DNA of 64,000 nt from Myxococcus xanthus (GCF_006402735.1 NZ_CP017174.1:8474001-8538000), one strand, 5' to 3'; shown: positions 53,234-61,336, counted from the first letter of the stretch. Numbers and translations: made by a program. Notes: generated from the sequence alone by a model not told the origin.

Positions 53234-54097
53234 TCAGTCCGTATCGCTGGTGGAATACAGCGTCAGGTAGATGGGCGCGTGGTCCGACAGGCGGGTGACG
53301 AAGTCCCGCGTGTCCCCGATGTAGTCGCGCCCCGCCGCGGAGAACTCCGTCACGTATTCGGGCTGCATCCAGAAGTGGTCATAGGCATTCACGTAGCCAC
53401 CACTGAGGTTGATGGTGGTAGCCACGTTCAGCTGGCAGGTCACCGTGGGAGACAGCGCCACCAGGTTCGCCCAGGACGCCGTCGTGCATGCCATGTTGTG
53501 GTCCCCCACCAGGATGACGTCCTGGTCGGTGCGGCTGGCGTCCTGCACCGACTTGAACACCGCGCCGATCTGCTTCACCTCGGCGTCGCGGTCGGCGGGG
53601 TTGCCCCAGACGGTGTGCCAGTTGATGAACGTGTAGTCCGCGCCCGTGGGCGTGTGCCGCACGCGGACGATTTGCGGCTCGCGCTCGAACGTGTCGCCGG
53701 TGTCGTCGTACACACTGGATGACAGCAGTGACACCGTGTCCTCCCGGTACAGCACCGCGTAGATTTCCTTGTACGATGAGCGCCCGATGAGCGGCGTCTG
53801 CGCATAGCGCCACTTCACGCCGGAGACCGCGTTGAGCTCCGCCACGATGGCCGGAACCACGCTGGTATTCATCACCTCTTGCAGGAACACCAGGTCACAG
53901 CCGTTGTTGGAATTGCTGTTCGCGCCGTACTGCCGCCAGATCTGCTCCGCGTCCTCGCGGTACGTCTGCTCCGCGGTCCACCCCTCATGACGCAGGTTCC
54001 AGCTGACGGCGCGCAGATACGAGCCCGCCTGGGCCCACGTGGGAGCAGCCAGGACGACCAGCACCACCACGCGCAGCAAGAAGGACGGAAATCCCAT
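53234..54097 (-). CDS. secreted endonuclease/exonuclease/phosphatase-family protein (DNase I-like)
   Basis: 287 aa with a signal peptide (about 1-24, ending TWAQA). DNase I-fold motifs are RAVSWNLRHEG (Asn), LVFLQEVMN (metal Glu), YKEIYAVLYRED, FINWHTVWGN (His), ILVGDHNMA (Asp/Asn) and the C-terminal SDHAPIYLTL (Asp-His). All catalytic positions are present. It could degrade extracellular DNA or RNA, or hydrolyse phospholipid headgroups. It is the first gene of a two-gene unit with the repeat protein downstream. Confidence 0.9.
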   Translation of the reverse strand: MGFPSFLLRVVVLVVLAAPTWAQAGSYLRAVSWNLRHEGWTAEQTYREDAEQIWRQYGANSNSNNGCDLVFLQEVMNTSVVPAIVAELNAVSGVKWRYAQTPLIGRSSYKEIYAVLYREDTVSLLSSSVYDDTGDTFEREPQIVRVRHTPTGADYTFINWHTVWGNPADRDAEVKQIGAVFKSVQDASRTDQDVILVGDHNMACTTASWANLVALSPTVTCQLNVATTINLSGGYVNAYDHFWMQPEYVTEFSAAGRDYIGDTRDFVTRLSDHAPIYLTLYSTSDTD

Positions 54098-54297
54098 GGA
54101 GTGACCTCGGCGTGAGAAGGGCGGCCATGCGGGGCGGCCGCACGCGCGGACCGAGCGCGTGCAACGGTCCTAGTGGATGAGGTTCGTGACCGGCAACCAA
54201 CTTTCCTGAAACACAAGAAATACAGGGTCTTCCGAGACCCACCCGCGGCGCGCTTCGTCCTCCGCGCACGTCCCCACGCCACCGCTCCACCCATCAA
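54098..54297. other. intergenic region between divergent units
   Basis: No gene is seen on either strand. It contains the promoters for the nuclease gene (reverse) and for the lipoprotein island (forward). The AT-rich patch near 54185-54235 is a promoter candidate. Confidence 0.45.
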
Positions 54298-54314
54298 ATG
54301 CAACTTTATTGCAT
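54298..54314. promoter_or_regulatory. ATGCAA-N5-TTGCAT dyad at the head of the lipoprotein island
   Basis: A perfect 6-bp inverted repeat with a 5-base spacer (CTTTA), about 97 bases before the first gene. A TTGCA core also appears upstream of the genes at 55524 and 56280. It is a candidate operator. Confidence 0.4.
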
Positions 54315-54410
54315 ATGTCTCAAGATGGCATATTGTCGCGAGCGTTCCTGGAATGGGGATCTGGCGGGGACGGCAGAGCTCTGTCCTTCCGCGAAGGAGG
54401 GCGCGTCATC

Positions 54411-54734
54411 GTGAGCCGACTCATCTGGAGTATGGGATTCGCGGGACTGGCGCTGGCCTGCGCCGTCGCGGCCTGGCTTCACCGGCCGGTGGAGCTTCCG
54501 TCCCAGGCCGCGGAGCCCGAGGCTTCCACCCCGCTCGCCCAGGCCCCCACAGCGCGGCCGCGCTCCGTCGCGCGCGTCACCTTTCCGGACAGCGACTCAT
54601 TCCAGGAGTCCTTCCGCCGCACCGCCGACCTGCGGCTCGGCGAGGGCACCACGCACATGCAGCTGCCCCCCGAGCGCCGGGCTTCGGGCGAGGTCGTGGC
54701 CGCGTGGCTCGTCCTGCGTCCCGCCACGCCCTGA
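54411..54734 (+). CDS. hypothetical single-TM protein
   Basis: 107 aa from GTG 54411, chosen because AAGGAGG lies ten bases upstream. One TM helix (about 4-23: LIWSMGFAGLALACAVAAWL) is followed by a Pro/Ala linker and a short soluble C-terminus (RVTFPDSDSFQESFRRTADL). No family was recognised, and it lacks the HACxH motif of the next four genes. It ends 47 bp before the first of them and may be co-transcribed with it. Confidence 0.6.
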   Translation: MSRLIWSMGFAGLALACAVAAWLHRPVELPSQAAEPEASTPLAQAPTARPRSVARVTFPDSDSFQESFRRTADLRLGEGTTHMQLPPERRASGEVVAAWLVLRPATP

Positions 54735-54781
54735 ACACACACCTCTGCCACCCCGCAGTACCCCTCCAAGGAGCAACCACC

Positions 54782-55387
54782 ATGAAGCTGGAGTTCCCCT
54801 TCAAGCAGTCCCTGCTCGCCACCAGCGTGGCCGTCCTGCTCGCCGGCTGCGGCACCCCCGTCGAGGAGGAGTCCCCCATGGCTCCCGAGGCCGCCGCGCT
54901 GGAGAGCAGCGAGGACGCCCTGCTCAGCATGCTCCCCGCCTGCGAGGAGCCTGAGGAGTTGGAGCACGTCGTGGAGCACGCGTGCTACCACGCCGAATAC
55001 GGCCCCTTCGAGCCCGTCACCGCCGCCGCCCTGGGCGCGCCCGTCCTGGTGGATGTCAGCCAGGCCCACACCGCCTACCAGGTCACCCTGCCGAAGCGCT
55101 CGCCGTTCAACTACGCCGGACGCGTCTCGTTCCTCCCGGACGAGTCGGGTGAGTTCGCCTTCATCCTGTCGCGCAACCGGGGGCTGCGCATCTTCGAGGC
55201 CGCCACCGGCACCGAGGTGGCGCGCGAGTGCCGCTACACCGTCCCCACCGACGTCTGCTCCAGCCTGAAGGCGGCCACCGTCGCGGACCTCGAAGCCAAC
55301 ACCGAGTACCACCTGGAGTTCCGCTCCATCCTCCCCTCCAACGCCGCCTTCACCCTCATCATCGAGGAGGCGGGTCACCACCACTGA
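54782..55387 (+). CDS. lipoprotein with the HACxH domain, member 1
   Basis: 201 aa. AAGGAGCA precedes ATG 54782; lipobox VLLAGC (Cys23). After an acidic linker comes HACYH (66-70), then YGPFEPVTAAALGAP, HTAYQVTLP, FAFILSRNRGLRIFEA and the second conserved Cys159 (PTDVC), followed by EYHLEFRSILPS and FTLIIEEAG. The same order of elements occurs in the three following lipoproteins. The C-terminus ends in three His. No known family was recognised. The His-x-Cys-x-His cluster suggests metal or haem contact, or a disulfide to Cys159; both are inference. Confidence 0.78.
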   Translation: MKLEFPFKQSLLATSVAVLLAGCGTPVEEESPMAPEAAALESSEDALLSMLPACEEPEELEHVVEHACYHAEYGPFEPVTAAALGAPVLVDVSQAHTAYQVTLPKRSPFNYAGRVSFLPDESGEFAFILSRNRGLRIFEAATGTEVARECRYTVPTDVCSSLKAATVADLEANTEYHLEFRSILPSNAAFTLIIEEAGHHH

Positions 55388-55410
55388 CCTGACAGGCGAA
55401 GCGTCCTCGG

Positions 55411-55449
55411 GGCCCACGGCGGGAGCTTCCTCCTCCCCCGCCGTGGGCC
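55411..55449 (+). terminator. strong hairpin after island member 1
   Basis: A perfect 13-bp stem, GGCCCACGGCGGG and CCCGCCGTGGGCC, with a 13-base loop, followed by TTCGCATTTT. It lies 23 bases after the stop codon and makes member 1 a separate transcript from member 2. Confidence 0.75.
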
Positions 55450-55470
55450 TTCGCATTTTCGCACCTGGGA

Positions 55471-55487
55471 ATCAATTGCACCTTGAT
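55471..55487. promoter_or_regulatory. ATCAA-N7-TTGAT dyad upstream of island member 2
   Basis: An inverted repeat within the AT-rich leader of the 55524 gene, containing TTGCA. It may be an operator or part of the promoter. It shares the TTGCA core with the dyads at 54298 and 56192. Confidence 0.35.
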
Positions 55488-55523
55488 TACATTTGAACCC
55501 AAGAAGCATATAGGAAGCACCTC

Positions 55524-56162
55524 ATGCGCCCGACCCTCCGAGTCCTCTTCCTGGCCGCGTGTGCCGCGGCGGCCGTCGCCTGTGGTGGTGGTGACGAAGA
55601 CCCCACCCCCGTCGAGCCCGGCGGCCCCTGCGAGCCCAACGGCCACATCCACCGGGAGCCCACGGGCGACTGGTGCCACTGCAACAAGGGTTACGTGGCC
55701 GCCGATGATGGCCTGGCCTGCGTGCCGGACCCGAACCACGTCCCAGGCGACGGCTTCGACTTCGGTGACGAAGGCGAGCACGCCTGCTGGCACGTGACGA
55801 ACGGTCCCTTCGTCACCATCAACGCCACCACCGCCCGTCATCCCCGCGTGGACGACTTCCACACCTACTACACGGTGAAGCTCCTCCCGGAGAACGGCCA
55901 GTATGTGGGGACGTTCAGCTACAAGGCCTTCGCCACCGGCAACTTCGTCGTCTACCTGAGCAGCCCGGACGTGCCCGTTACCCTCACCGAGACGGCCATC
56001 AGCACCACCGTGCCCCAGGCCGGCGCCCAGGCCACCGGAGACTTCTGCGACGGGTTGAAGCACATGGTCGGCTACGAACTGACGGACCGTGTCCAGTACA
56101 CGCTCCAGCTCGGTCCCACGTCGCTGCCCGAGCTCCACATGGTCATCGAGCACGTGCAGTAG
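55524..56162 (+). CDS. lipoprotein with the HACxH domain, member 2
   Basis: 212 aa. The signal peptide has a weak lipobox AVAC (Cys20). Residues 36-66 contain five Cys in an EGF-like arrangement (PCEPNGHIH, DWCHCNKGY, LACVPD). The shared domain follows: HACWH (86-90), NGPFVTINATTA, YYTVKLLPENGQ, FVVYLSSPDVPV, second conserved Cys175 (GDFCDGLKH) and QYTLQLGPTSLP to the end. Element order and spacing (87 residues between the two conserved Cys) match members 1, 3 and 4. No function can be assigned from known families. Confidence 0.78.
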   Translation: MRPTLRVLFLAACAAAAVACGGGDEDPTPVEPGGPCEPNGHIHREPTGDWCHCNKGYVAADDGLACVPDPNHVPGDGFDFGDEGEHACWHVTNGPFVTINATTARHPRVDDFHTYYTVKLLPENGQYVGTFSYKAFATGNFVVYLSSPDVPVTLTETAISTTVPQAGAQATGDFCDGLKHMVGYELTDRVQYTLQLGPTSLPELHMVIEHVQ

Positions 56163-56191
56163 CGCATCCGAGACGAACCGACCTTTCGCAT

Positions 56192-56201
56192 TGTTGCAAC
56201 A
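56192..56201. promoter_or_regulatory. TGTTGCAACA palindrome upstream of island member 3
   Basis: A perfect 10-bp palindrome, 79 bases before ATG 56280, followed by AT-rich sequence. It carries the same TTGCA core as the other island dyads. Confidence 0.35.
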
Positions 56202-56279
56202 CAGATACTATTAAGTCATGAGTGGCAACTACCGGCGCTCGCGGCTTGCGGAGCCCGGCTCACGAAAGGAAGCCTCATC

Positions 56280-56981
56280 ATGAAGTTGACCCAGCGGACC
56301 CTTTTCAGCGCATTCCTCGGCCTGTCGCTGGCCGCCTGCGGCCCCATGGACGATGCGGGGCAGGACTTCACGTCGGAGCAGGAGCAGCCCCTGGAGGCCA
56401 CCTGCACCAGCGTGGACAACACGGCCATGACGACGCACGCGTGCGCCCACGCGTCCAACCCTGGCGACAACGTGAACGTGAATGGCGTCACCGGGGCGCC
56501 CGACATCAGCACCCAGCACAAGCACTACACCGTGACGCTGTCCGGCAGCGGCACGGGCAAGGTGACGTACATCCCCGTGGCCAGGGCCTCGGCGGGCTCC
56601 ACCGTGGAGTCCGTCGCGTTCTACGCCACGCAGAACGTCATCATCACCGCCGTGGACAAGAGCGTCACACCCAACGTCACGCTGACCGCGCTGGTCAGCA
56701 CCAACGGCATCACCGAGAGCACCTGCACGCTGCACCACGCGCGAGTGTTCGACCTCACGGTCGGCCACACCTACGAGCTGAACATCACCGCGCCCACCAC
56801 CTCGGTCGGCATGGTGCCCGAGTACCTGTATGACAACCGCGGCCGCTACTACCGGGACGCGGACGGAGATGGCTACGGCGCCAACAGCCCGCTCTACCGC
56901 TTCGCCTGTGAGGCGCCCACGGGCTACGTCACCCAGCGCTTCGACTGCGACGACACCAACCCCACCATCTTCAACTGTTAG
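56280..56981 (+). CDS. lipoprotein with the HACxH domain, member 3, plus C-terminal Asp-rich repeat
   Basis: 233 aa. Lipobox SLAAC (Cys20). The shared domain is HACAH (53-57), VNVNGVTGAP, KHYTVTLSGSGTG, ATQNVIITAVDKS and Cys149 (ESTCTLHH), then TYELNITAPTTS. A C-terminal extension (about 188-233) reads YYRDADGDGYG and FDCDDTNPT, a calcium-binding type-3-like repeat often seen at the end of myxobacterial surface proteins. Cys residues 210, 223 and 233 may form disulfides. It is followed by a small hairpin. Confidence 0.78.
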   Translation: MKLTQRTLFSAFLGLSLAACGPMDDAGQDFTSEQEQPLEATCTSVDNTAMTTHACAHASNPGDNVNVNGVTGAPDISTQHKHYTVTLSGSGTGKVTYIPVARASAGSTVESVAFYATQNVIITAVDKSVTPNVTLTALVSTNGITESTCTLHHARVFDLTVGHTYELNITAPTTSVGMVPEYLYDNRGRYYRDADGDGYGANSPLYRFACEAPTGYVTQRFDCDDTNPTIFNC

Positions 56982-56984
56982 CCC

Positions 56985-57001
56985 GTCACCCACGGGGTGA
57001 C
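56985..57001 (+). terminator. hairpin after island member 3
   Basis: GTCACC and GGTGAC form a 6-bp stem, three bases after the stop codon. It is weak on its own. Confidence 0.4.
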
Positions 57002-57093
57002 CTGGGCATCACCGCAGCCCCTCCACCGGGGCGCCCCGCTCACCTCGGGGGGCGCTCCGGCCCTTCTCCCCGCCTCCCACCAAGGCCCCCCCG

Positions 57094-58065
57094 ATGCGAA
57101 CCGCCGCCACCACCACTCTGCTCGCCACGTGCGCCCTGCTGGCCCTGGCCGGCTGTGACAATGACGCCCCCGTCCCCCCGTCGCCGTCGCCCGACGCGGG
57201 CACCCGGCCGGATGCGGGAACCGAACCGGATGCGGGCACGCAGCCCGACGCGGGTTCGGTCCAGGGCCCCGCGGTCATCGGTTCCACTCCCTCGGAGGGA
57301 GCAACGAACGTCCTGCCCGTGGAGCTGTTCAAGGTGGACGCGACGACCACCGGGGTGCGCAAGCTCGTCACGCTCACCTTCGACACGCCCATGGACACCA
57401 CAGCGGCGGAGGTCACGCTCGTCGACCGGACGACTCCGGCCAATGCCCCTCGCACGCTGACGGGCACCTGGTCCGAGGACGGCCTGACGCTGTCGGTCGC
57501 CATCCCCCGGCCCGAATCCGACCTGCCGCCGCTCGAGGAGGAGACGGCGTACACCCTGGAGCTCGGCGCGCTGCGCGGCGCGGAGGGCCACGCGGTGGAC
57601 ACGTCGCATGCGGGACTCGGTGATGGACGGCTGGACTTCACCACCGGCCGGCGCGACGGCACCACCGAACACGCCTGCGCCCACGCACTGCTGGAGCGCC
57701 CGGCGTCCGTCACCGCGAGCGCCTCCCCCACCATCTACCCCGCGACGGATACCTCCCACGAGTTCTACGCCCTGACGCTCCCCACCAGCGGCACGTCCTT
57801 TCTGGGCTACACGGAAGTCGTTTCGGGAGAGAGCCGGGACGAGCCCGTCATCCTGTACCTCAACCACCCCATCCCGGTGGCGGTGCACGACACGACGGAA
57901 GGCGAGGACGCCGTCGCCTCCGCGCTGGAGCCCGCCCGGCCCGTCTGTCTGCCCGCCATCACCCACACGCTGAAGTTCACCGCCCCCGGCGGCGACCGCT
58001 TCCTCCGGCTCACCTTCGGTCCAACGGAGCAGGAGACGTTCACCTTCGTCTTCGAACGCTACTGA
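57094..58065 (+). CDS. lipoprotein with a Big_5-like domain and the HACxH domain, member 4
   Basis: 323 aa. Lipobox LALAGC (Cys21), then a linker with three near-identical PDAGT units (about 34-54), a bacterial Ig-like (Big_5) domain at about 58-185 (VIGSTPSEGATNVLP, VTLTFDTPMDTTA), and the shared domain: HACAH (193-197), ERPASVTASASPT, HEFYALTLPTSGTS, VILYLNHPIPVAV, Cys285 (ARPVCLPA) and RFLRLTFGPTEQ to the end. It meets the MFS gene tail to tail with a 1-bp gap. It is the longest member; the Ig-like module may extend the domain away from the membrane. Confidence 0.8.
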   Translation: MRTAATTTLLATCALLALAGCDNDAPVPPSPSPDAGTRPDAGTEPDAGTQPDAGSVQGPAVIGSTPSEGATNVLPVELFKVDATTTGVRKLVTLTFDTPMDTTAAEVTLVDRTTPANAPRTLTGTWSEDGLTLSVAIPRPESDLPPLEEETAYTLELGALRGAEGHAVDTSHAGLGDGRLDFTTGRRDGTTEHACAHALLERPASVTASASPTIYPATDTSHEFYALTLPTSGTSFLGYTEVVSGESRDEPVILYLNHPIPVAVHDTTEGEDAVASALEPARPVCLPAITHTLKFTAPGGDRFLRLTFGPTEQETFTFVFERY

Positions 58066-58066
58066 G

Positions 58067-59386
58067 TCAGGCCTCGGTGGCGGGGTGCAGTTCCGCGCCC
58101 CGTCCCGCGCGCAGCAGGTGCAGCGCGAGCCCCACGCCCATGACGCTCACCGCTGCCACGTAGTGCGCGGGGGCCAGGGGCGACACCTTCATCATCAAGG
58201 TGACGACCAGGGGGGTGAGTCCACCGAAGACGGCGTAGGCCATGTTGTACGAGAAGGAGAGCCCCGAGAAGCGCACCGGAGCGGGGAAGGCGCGCACGAT
58301 GGCGGTGGGGACCACCCCCACCACGCCGACACAGAAGCCCGCCAGCGCCGACAGCGGCACCAGCGCAGCCGGTGACGCCGCCGCGCCCAGGTACAGCGCA
58401 TACGCCGCCGCGAGCATCAGTACGCAGCCCAGCCCCAGTGACGGGCCCACGCCCATCCGGTCCGCGAGCAGGCCATACGCCACGCAGCCGAACGTGAGGC
58501 TCAGCGTCGCCACACTGCTGGCCACCAACGCATGCGTGGCGGTGATTGAGTGCAGGGTCTGCATCAACGTGGGCGTCATCAGGATGACCACCACGATGCC
58601 GGCGGTGAGCACCCAGGTGAGCAGCATGGACATCACCACAGCGCCGCCGTGGCCTCGCAGCACGGCCTTGAGCGGCAGTTCCTGCACCAGCGCCTTGCGC
58701 CGCCGCAGCTCCTCGAAGACGGGCGTCTCCGCCAGCCAGCGGCGCAGGAACACCGCCAGGAAGCCGAACACGCCGCCGATGACGAAGGGCGCTCGCCAGC
58801 CGTAGGCATTCACCTGCTCGGGGCCCAGCAACGAATTCACCGCCGTGGCCACCAGCGAGCCCAGCAGGATTCCGAACGTGAGGCCCGCGGTGAGCGTTCC
58901 ACACGCCAGCCCCACCCTGCGCGATGGCACGTGTTCCGACACGAAGACCCAGGCCCCCGGGACTTCGCCGCCCACCGCCGCGCCCTGCACCCCACGCAGC
59001 AGGAGCAACGCCAGGGGCGCCGCGTAGCCCGCGGTCTCATAGGTGGGCAGCAGACCAATCAACAGCGTGGGCACCGACATCATGAACACGCTCAACGTGA
59101 ACATGCGCTTGCGGCCCGCCCGGTCCCCGAAGTGGGCCATGACGATGCCGCCCAGCGGGCGCGCCAGGTAGCCCGCGGCGAACAGTCCGAAGGCCTGCAG
59201 CTGTCGCAGCCACTCCGGCGTATCGGGCGGGAAGAAGCGCTCGCCGATGACCTTGGTGAAGAAGACGAAGATGATGAAGTCGTAGAACTCCAGCGCGCCA
59301 CCCAGCGCCGCCAGCGTGAGCGTCCGGGCGTCGTCACGGGTCAACGGCCGCTGCGGGAGGTCCTGCGAGGATGGGAGGGAGGACAT
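58067..59386 (-). CDS. MFS transporter, metabolite:H+ symporter-like
   Basis: 439 aa with twelve hydrophobic helices. The start LTLAALGGALEFYDFIIFVF and ARPLGGIVMAHFGDRAGRKR, the loop signature between TM2 and TM3, are typical of the MHS group (proline/betaine and alpha-ketoglutarate permeases). A second Arg-rich loop follows TM8-9 region (YGLLADRMGVGP). It is an inner-membrane symporter for an unknown organic solute. It lies 42 bp downstream of the Crp-like regulator on the same strand and may be co-transcribed with it. Confidence 0.92.
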   Translation of the reverse strand: MSSLPSSQDLPQRPLTRDDARTLTLAALGGALEFYDFIIFVFFTKVIGERFFPPDTPEWLRQLQAFGLFAAGYLARPLGGIVMAHFGDRAGRKRMFTLSVFMMSVPTLLIGLLPTYETAGYAAPLALLLLRGVQGAAVGGEVPGAWVFVSEHVPSRRVGLACGTLTAGLTFGILLGSLVATAVNSLLGPEQVNAYGWRAPFVIGGVFGFLAVFLRRWLAETPVFEELRRRKALVQELPLKAVLRGHGGAVVMSMLLTWVLTAGIVVVILMTPTLMQTLHSITATHALVASSVATLSLTFGCVAYGLLADRMGVGPSLGLGCVLMLAAAYALYLGAAASPAALVPLSALAGFCVGVVGVVPTAIVRAFPAPVRFSGLSFSYNMAYAVFGGLTPLVVTLMMKVSPLAPAHYVAAVSVMGVGLALHLLRAGRGAELHPATEA

Positions 59387-59428
59387 GGCGGTCGGCCTTC
59401 GATGAAACCATGGACCGCGCCGCCGCGC

Positions 59429-60016
59429 TCACTCCGCCCGCTTGCGGCGTCGTGACACGATGCGGCTCAAGGCCACCTCCGTGATGCCCAGGTAGGCCGC
59501 GACGTCCCGCTGAGGGACACGCCCGTGCAGGTGGGGATGCTCCTGCCAGAAGCGCTCCAGGCGCTCCTCCGCGGACAGGTCGAGGAACTCCTGCTCGCGG
59601 CGCTCCTTCAGGATGTAGTGACGCTCCGCCACCCGCCGGGCGAGCTGGGCCCAGCAGGGATGGCCGGCCTCCAGCGATTGAAGGTCATTCGCCTGGAAGG
59701 CCAGCACGCGGCCCGGCTCCAGCGCCTCGATGGCCGTCATCGAGGGTTGGCCCTGCAACATCTCCGCGTAGGCGCCAATGAACTCACCCTCGGCGCGGAA
59801 GGCCTTGATGGACTCCTCGCCCCGAGCGGAGACGCGCACCGCGCGGAAGACGCCCTGGAGCACCAGCCCGAAGCGGTCCGCGGCGTCGCCCGGCCGCAGG
59901 AAGAGCGCCCGCTTGTCCAGCGCCTGCTCCCGCGCCAACGCTTCCGCCTTCAGCCATTCGCTGGCGGGAAGCGGCGCGAGCGCGGTGATGTGCTCGAAGA
60001 GCTTCGGATATCTCAA
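59429..60016 (-). CDS. Crp/Fnr-family transcriptional regulator
   Basis: 195 aa. The cyclic-nucleotide-binding-like beta-roll covers about 15-120 (LFLRPGDAADRFGLVLQGVF, GEFIGAYAEMLQGQPS). The C-terminal helix-turn-helix reads RVPQRDVAAYLGITEVALSR (about 165-184). This is the short subtype without a fully conserved nucleotide pocket, so the signal is unknown. The TTG at 60016 is the inferred start; no clear ribosome site is visible. It is divergent from a sterol desaturase gene, with a perfect dyad between them. Confidence 0.9.
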   Translation of the reverse strand: MRYPKLFEHITALAPLPASEWLKAEALAREQALDKRALFLRPGDAADRFGLVLQGVFRAVRVSARGEESIKAFRAEGEFIGAYAEMLQGQPSMTAIEALEPGRVLAFQANDLQSLEAGHPCWAQLARRVAERHYILKERREQEFLDLSAEERLERFWQEHPHLHGRVPQRDVAAYLGITEVALSRIVSRRRKRAE

Positions 60017-60025
60017 GCGGAAGGC

Positions 60026-60044
60026 ACCTGGGCTTAACCCAGGT
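60026..60044. promoter_or_regulatory. ACCTGGG-N5-CCCAGGT dyad, candidate operator
   Basis: A perfect 7-bp inverted repeat with spacer CTTAA, ten bases upstream of the Crp-like gene's start and 38 bases upstream of the desaturase ATG. A second overlapping dyad, CTTAA-N6-TTAAG, runs 60033-60048. It is a good candidate for autoregulation by the Crp-like protein and control of the divergent gene. Confidence 0.55.
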
Positions 60045-60081
60045 TAAGGCGGCCTTCCTCCGGGCGCCATACACCGGCGGC

Positions 60082-61329
60082 ATGAGCATCAACGTCTACG
60101 CCGTGGCCACGCCCTTCGTCATCGTCCTGGCGCTAGGGGAATTCGCCTACTGCGTCATCCGACGCAACGGGTACTACGCCTTCCAGGACTCCATCGCGAG
60201 CATGGGCACCGCGGTGCTCAACCAGTGCGTCAACGTGGCGGTGGCGCTGCTGGTGCTCCCGCTCTTCATCCAACTGGGGCAGTTCGCGCCCTGGCAGCTG
60301 GGTGCGTCGTCGCCGCTGGAGCTGGTGGCGCTCTTCCTGGGCGTGGACTTCCTCTTCTACTGGTTCCATCGCTTCGGGCACCGCACCAACATCGGCTGGG
60401 CCGCCCATTCGCCGCACCACTCCACCGAGGAACTCAACTACGCGGTGGCCCTGCGGGCGAGCGTGACGCAGCGCCTCTTCTCGTTCCTCTTCTACTGGCC
60501 GCTGGTGCTGGTGGGCTTCCCGCCCGAGGCCGTGCTGGCCATGGTGGCCTTCCACCTGGTGCTCCAGTTCATCCCCCACACGCGCGTCATCCCGAAGATG
60601 CCCCGGTGGATTGAGTCCTGGCTCAACACGCCGTCGCACCACCGCGTCCACCACGCGCGCAATGACGTCTACATCGACAAGAACTACGCGGGCTTCCTCA
60701 TCATCTGGGACAAGCTGTTCGGCACCTTCGAGGAGGAGAAGGAGGCGTGCTCCTACGGCCTCACCTCCCCGCCCAACACCTGGGACCCCACCGTCATCAA
60801 CTTCCAGGCATGGGGGAAGCTGGTCAGCGACGCGGTGGCCACCAAGAGCCACTGGGACCGGCTGCGCATCTGGGTGATGCCCACCGGCTGGCGGCCCGCG
60901 GACCTGCCACCGCGCCCCGCCGTGGGCTGGCAAAAGGACGGCGTGGAGTTGAAGTTCCAGTCCACCGAGCTGCCCGGCGTCCGCGGCTACCTCGTGTTCC
61001 AGTTGCTGGCGGCGATGCCCTTCATGCTGCTGGTGAGCCACCACGCCTCGCCGCTGTCCGGCTGGCAGAAACTGGTGCTCAGCCTGCTCTTCTGGGCCAT
61101 GGCCACCGCGTGGAGCGGGATGCTGGAGTCACGGCGCTGGAGCCTTCCGCTGGAGCTGGGGCGGGTGCTCGCCATGGGGGCAGCGGTGACGTGGTGGCTG
61201 ATGCACACCTCCGCGCCGCAGAGCTGGACCGCGTTGTGCGCGGCGTGGATGGGCGTGTCGCTCGTCTGGCTGGTGGTGGTGCGCGGCGCCAGCCAGGGCG
61301 CCACGCCCGTGCCGCAGGGCTCGCGCTGA
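60082..61329 (+). CDS. sterol desaturase / fatty acid hydroxylase superfamily protein
   Basis: 415 aa. The di-iron histidine motifs are FYWFHRFGHRTNIG (HxxxH), WAAHSPHHS (HxxHH) and PSHHRVHHARN (HxxHH), in the correct order between TM helices (about 95-200). The last 120 residues add three to four further TM helices of unknown role. Such enzymes hydroxylate or desaturate sterols, fatty acids or carotenoids in the membrane with O2. It is divergent from the Crp-like regulator, which may control it. The tail-to-tail neighbour is 7 bp away. Confidence 0.92.
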   Translation: MSINVYAVATPFVIVLALGEFAYCVIRRNGYYAFQDSIASMGTAVLNQCVNVAVALLVLPLFIQLGQFAPWQLGASSPLELVALFLGVDFLFYWFHRFGHRTNIGWAAHSPHHSTEELNYAVALRASVTQRLFSFLFYWPLVLVGFPPEAVLAMVAFHLVLQFIPHTRVIPKMPRWIESWLNTPSHHRVHHARNDVYIDKNYAGFLIIWDKLFGTFEEEKEACSYGLTSPPNTWDPTVINFQAWGKLVSDAVATKSHWDRLRIWVMPTGWRPADLPPRPAVGWQKDGVELKFQSTELPGVRGYLVFQLLAAMPFMLLVSHHASPLSGWQKLVLSLLFWAMATAWSGMLESRRWSLPLELGRVLAMGAAVTWWLMHTSAPQSWTALCAAWMGVSLVWLVVVRGASQGATPVPQGSR

Positions 61330-61336
61330 ACGCGCG

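Noticed and set aside
53234..58065. A single prophage or mobile island covering the nuclease and lipoproteins
   Set aside because: No integrase, transposase, direct repeats or tRNA, and codon use looks like the neighbours.
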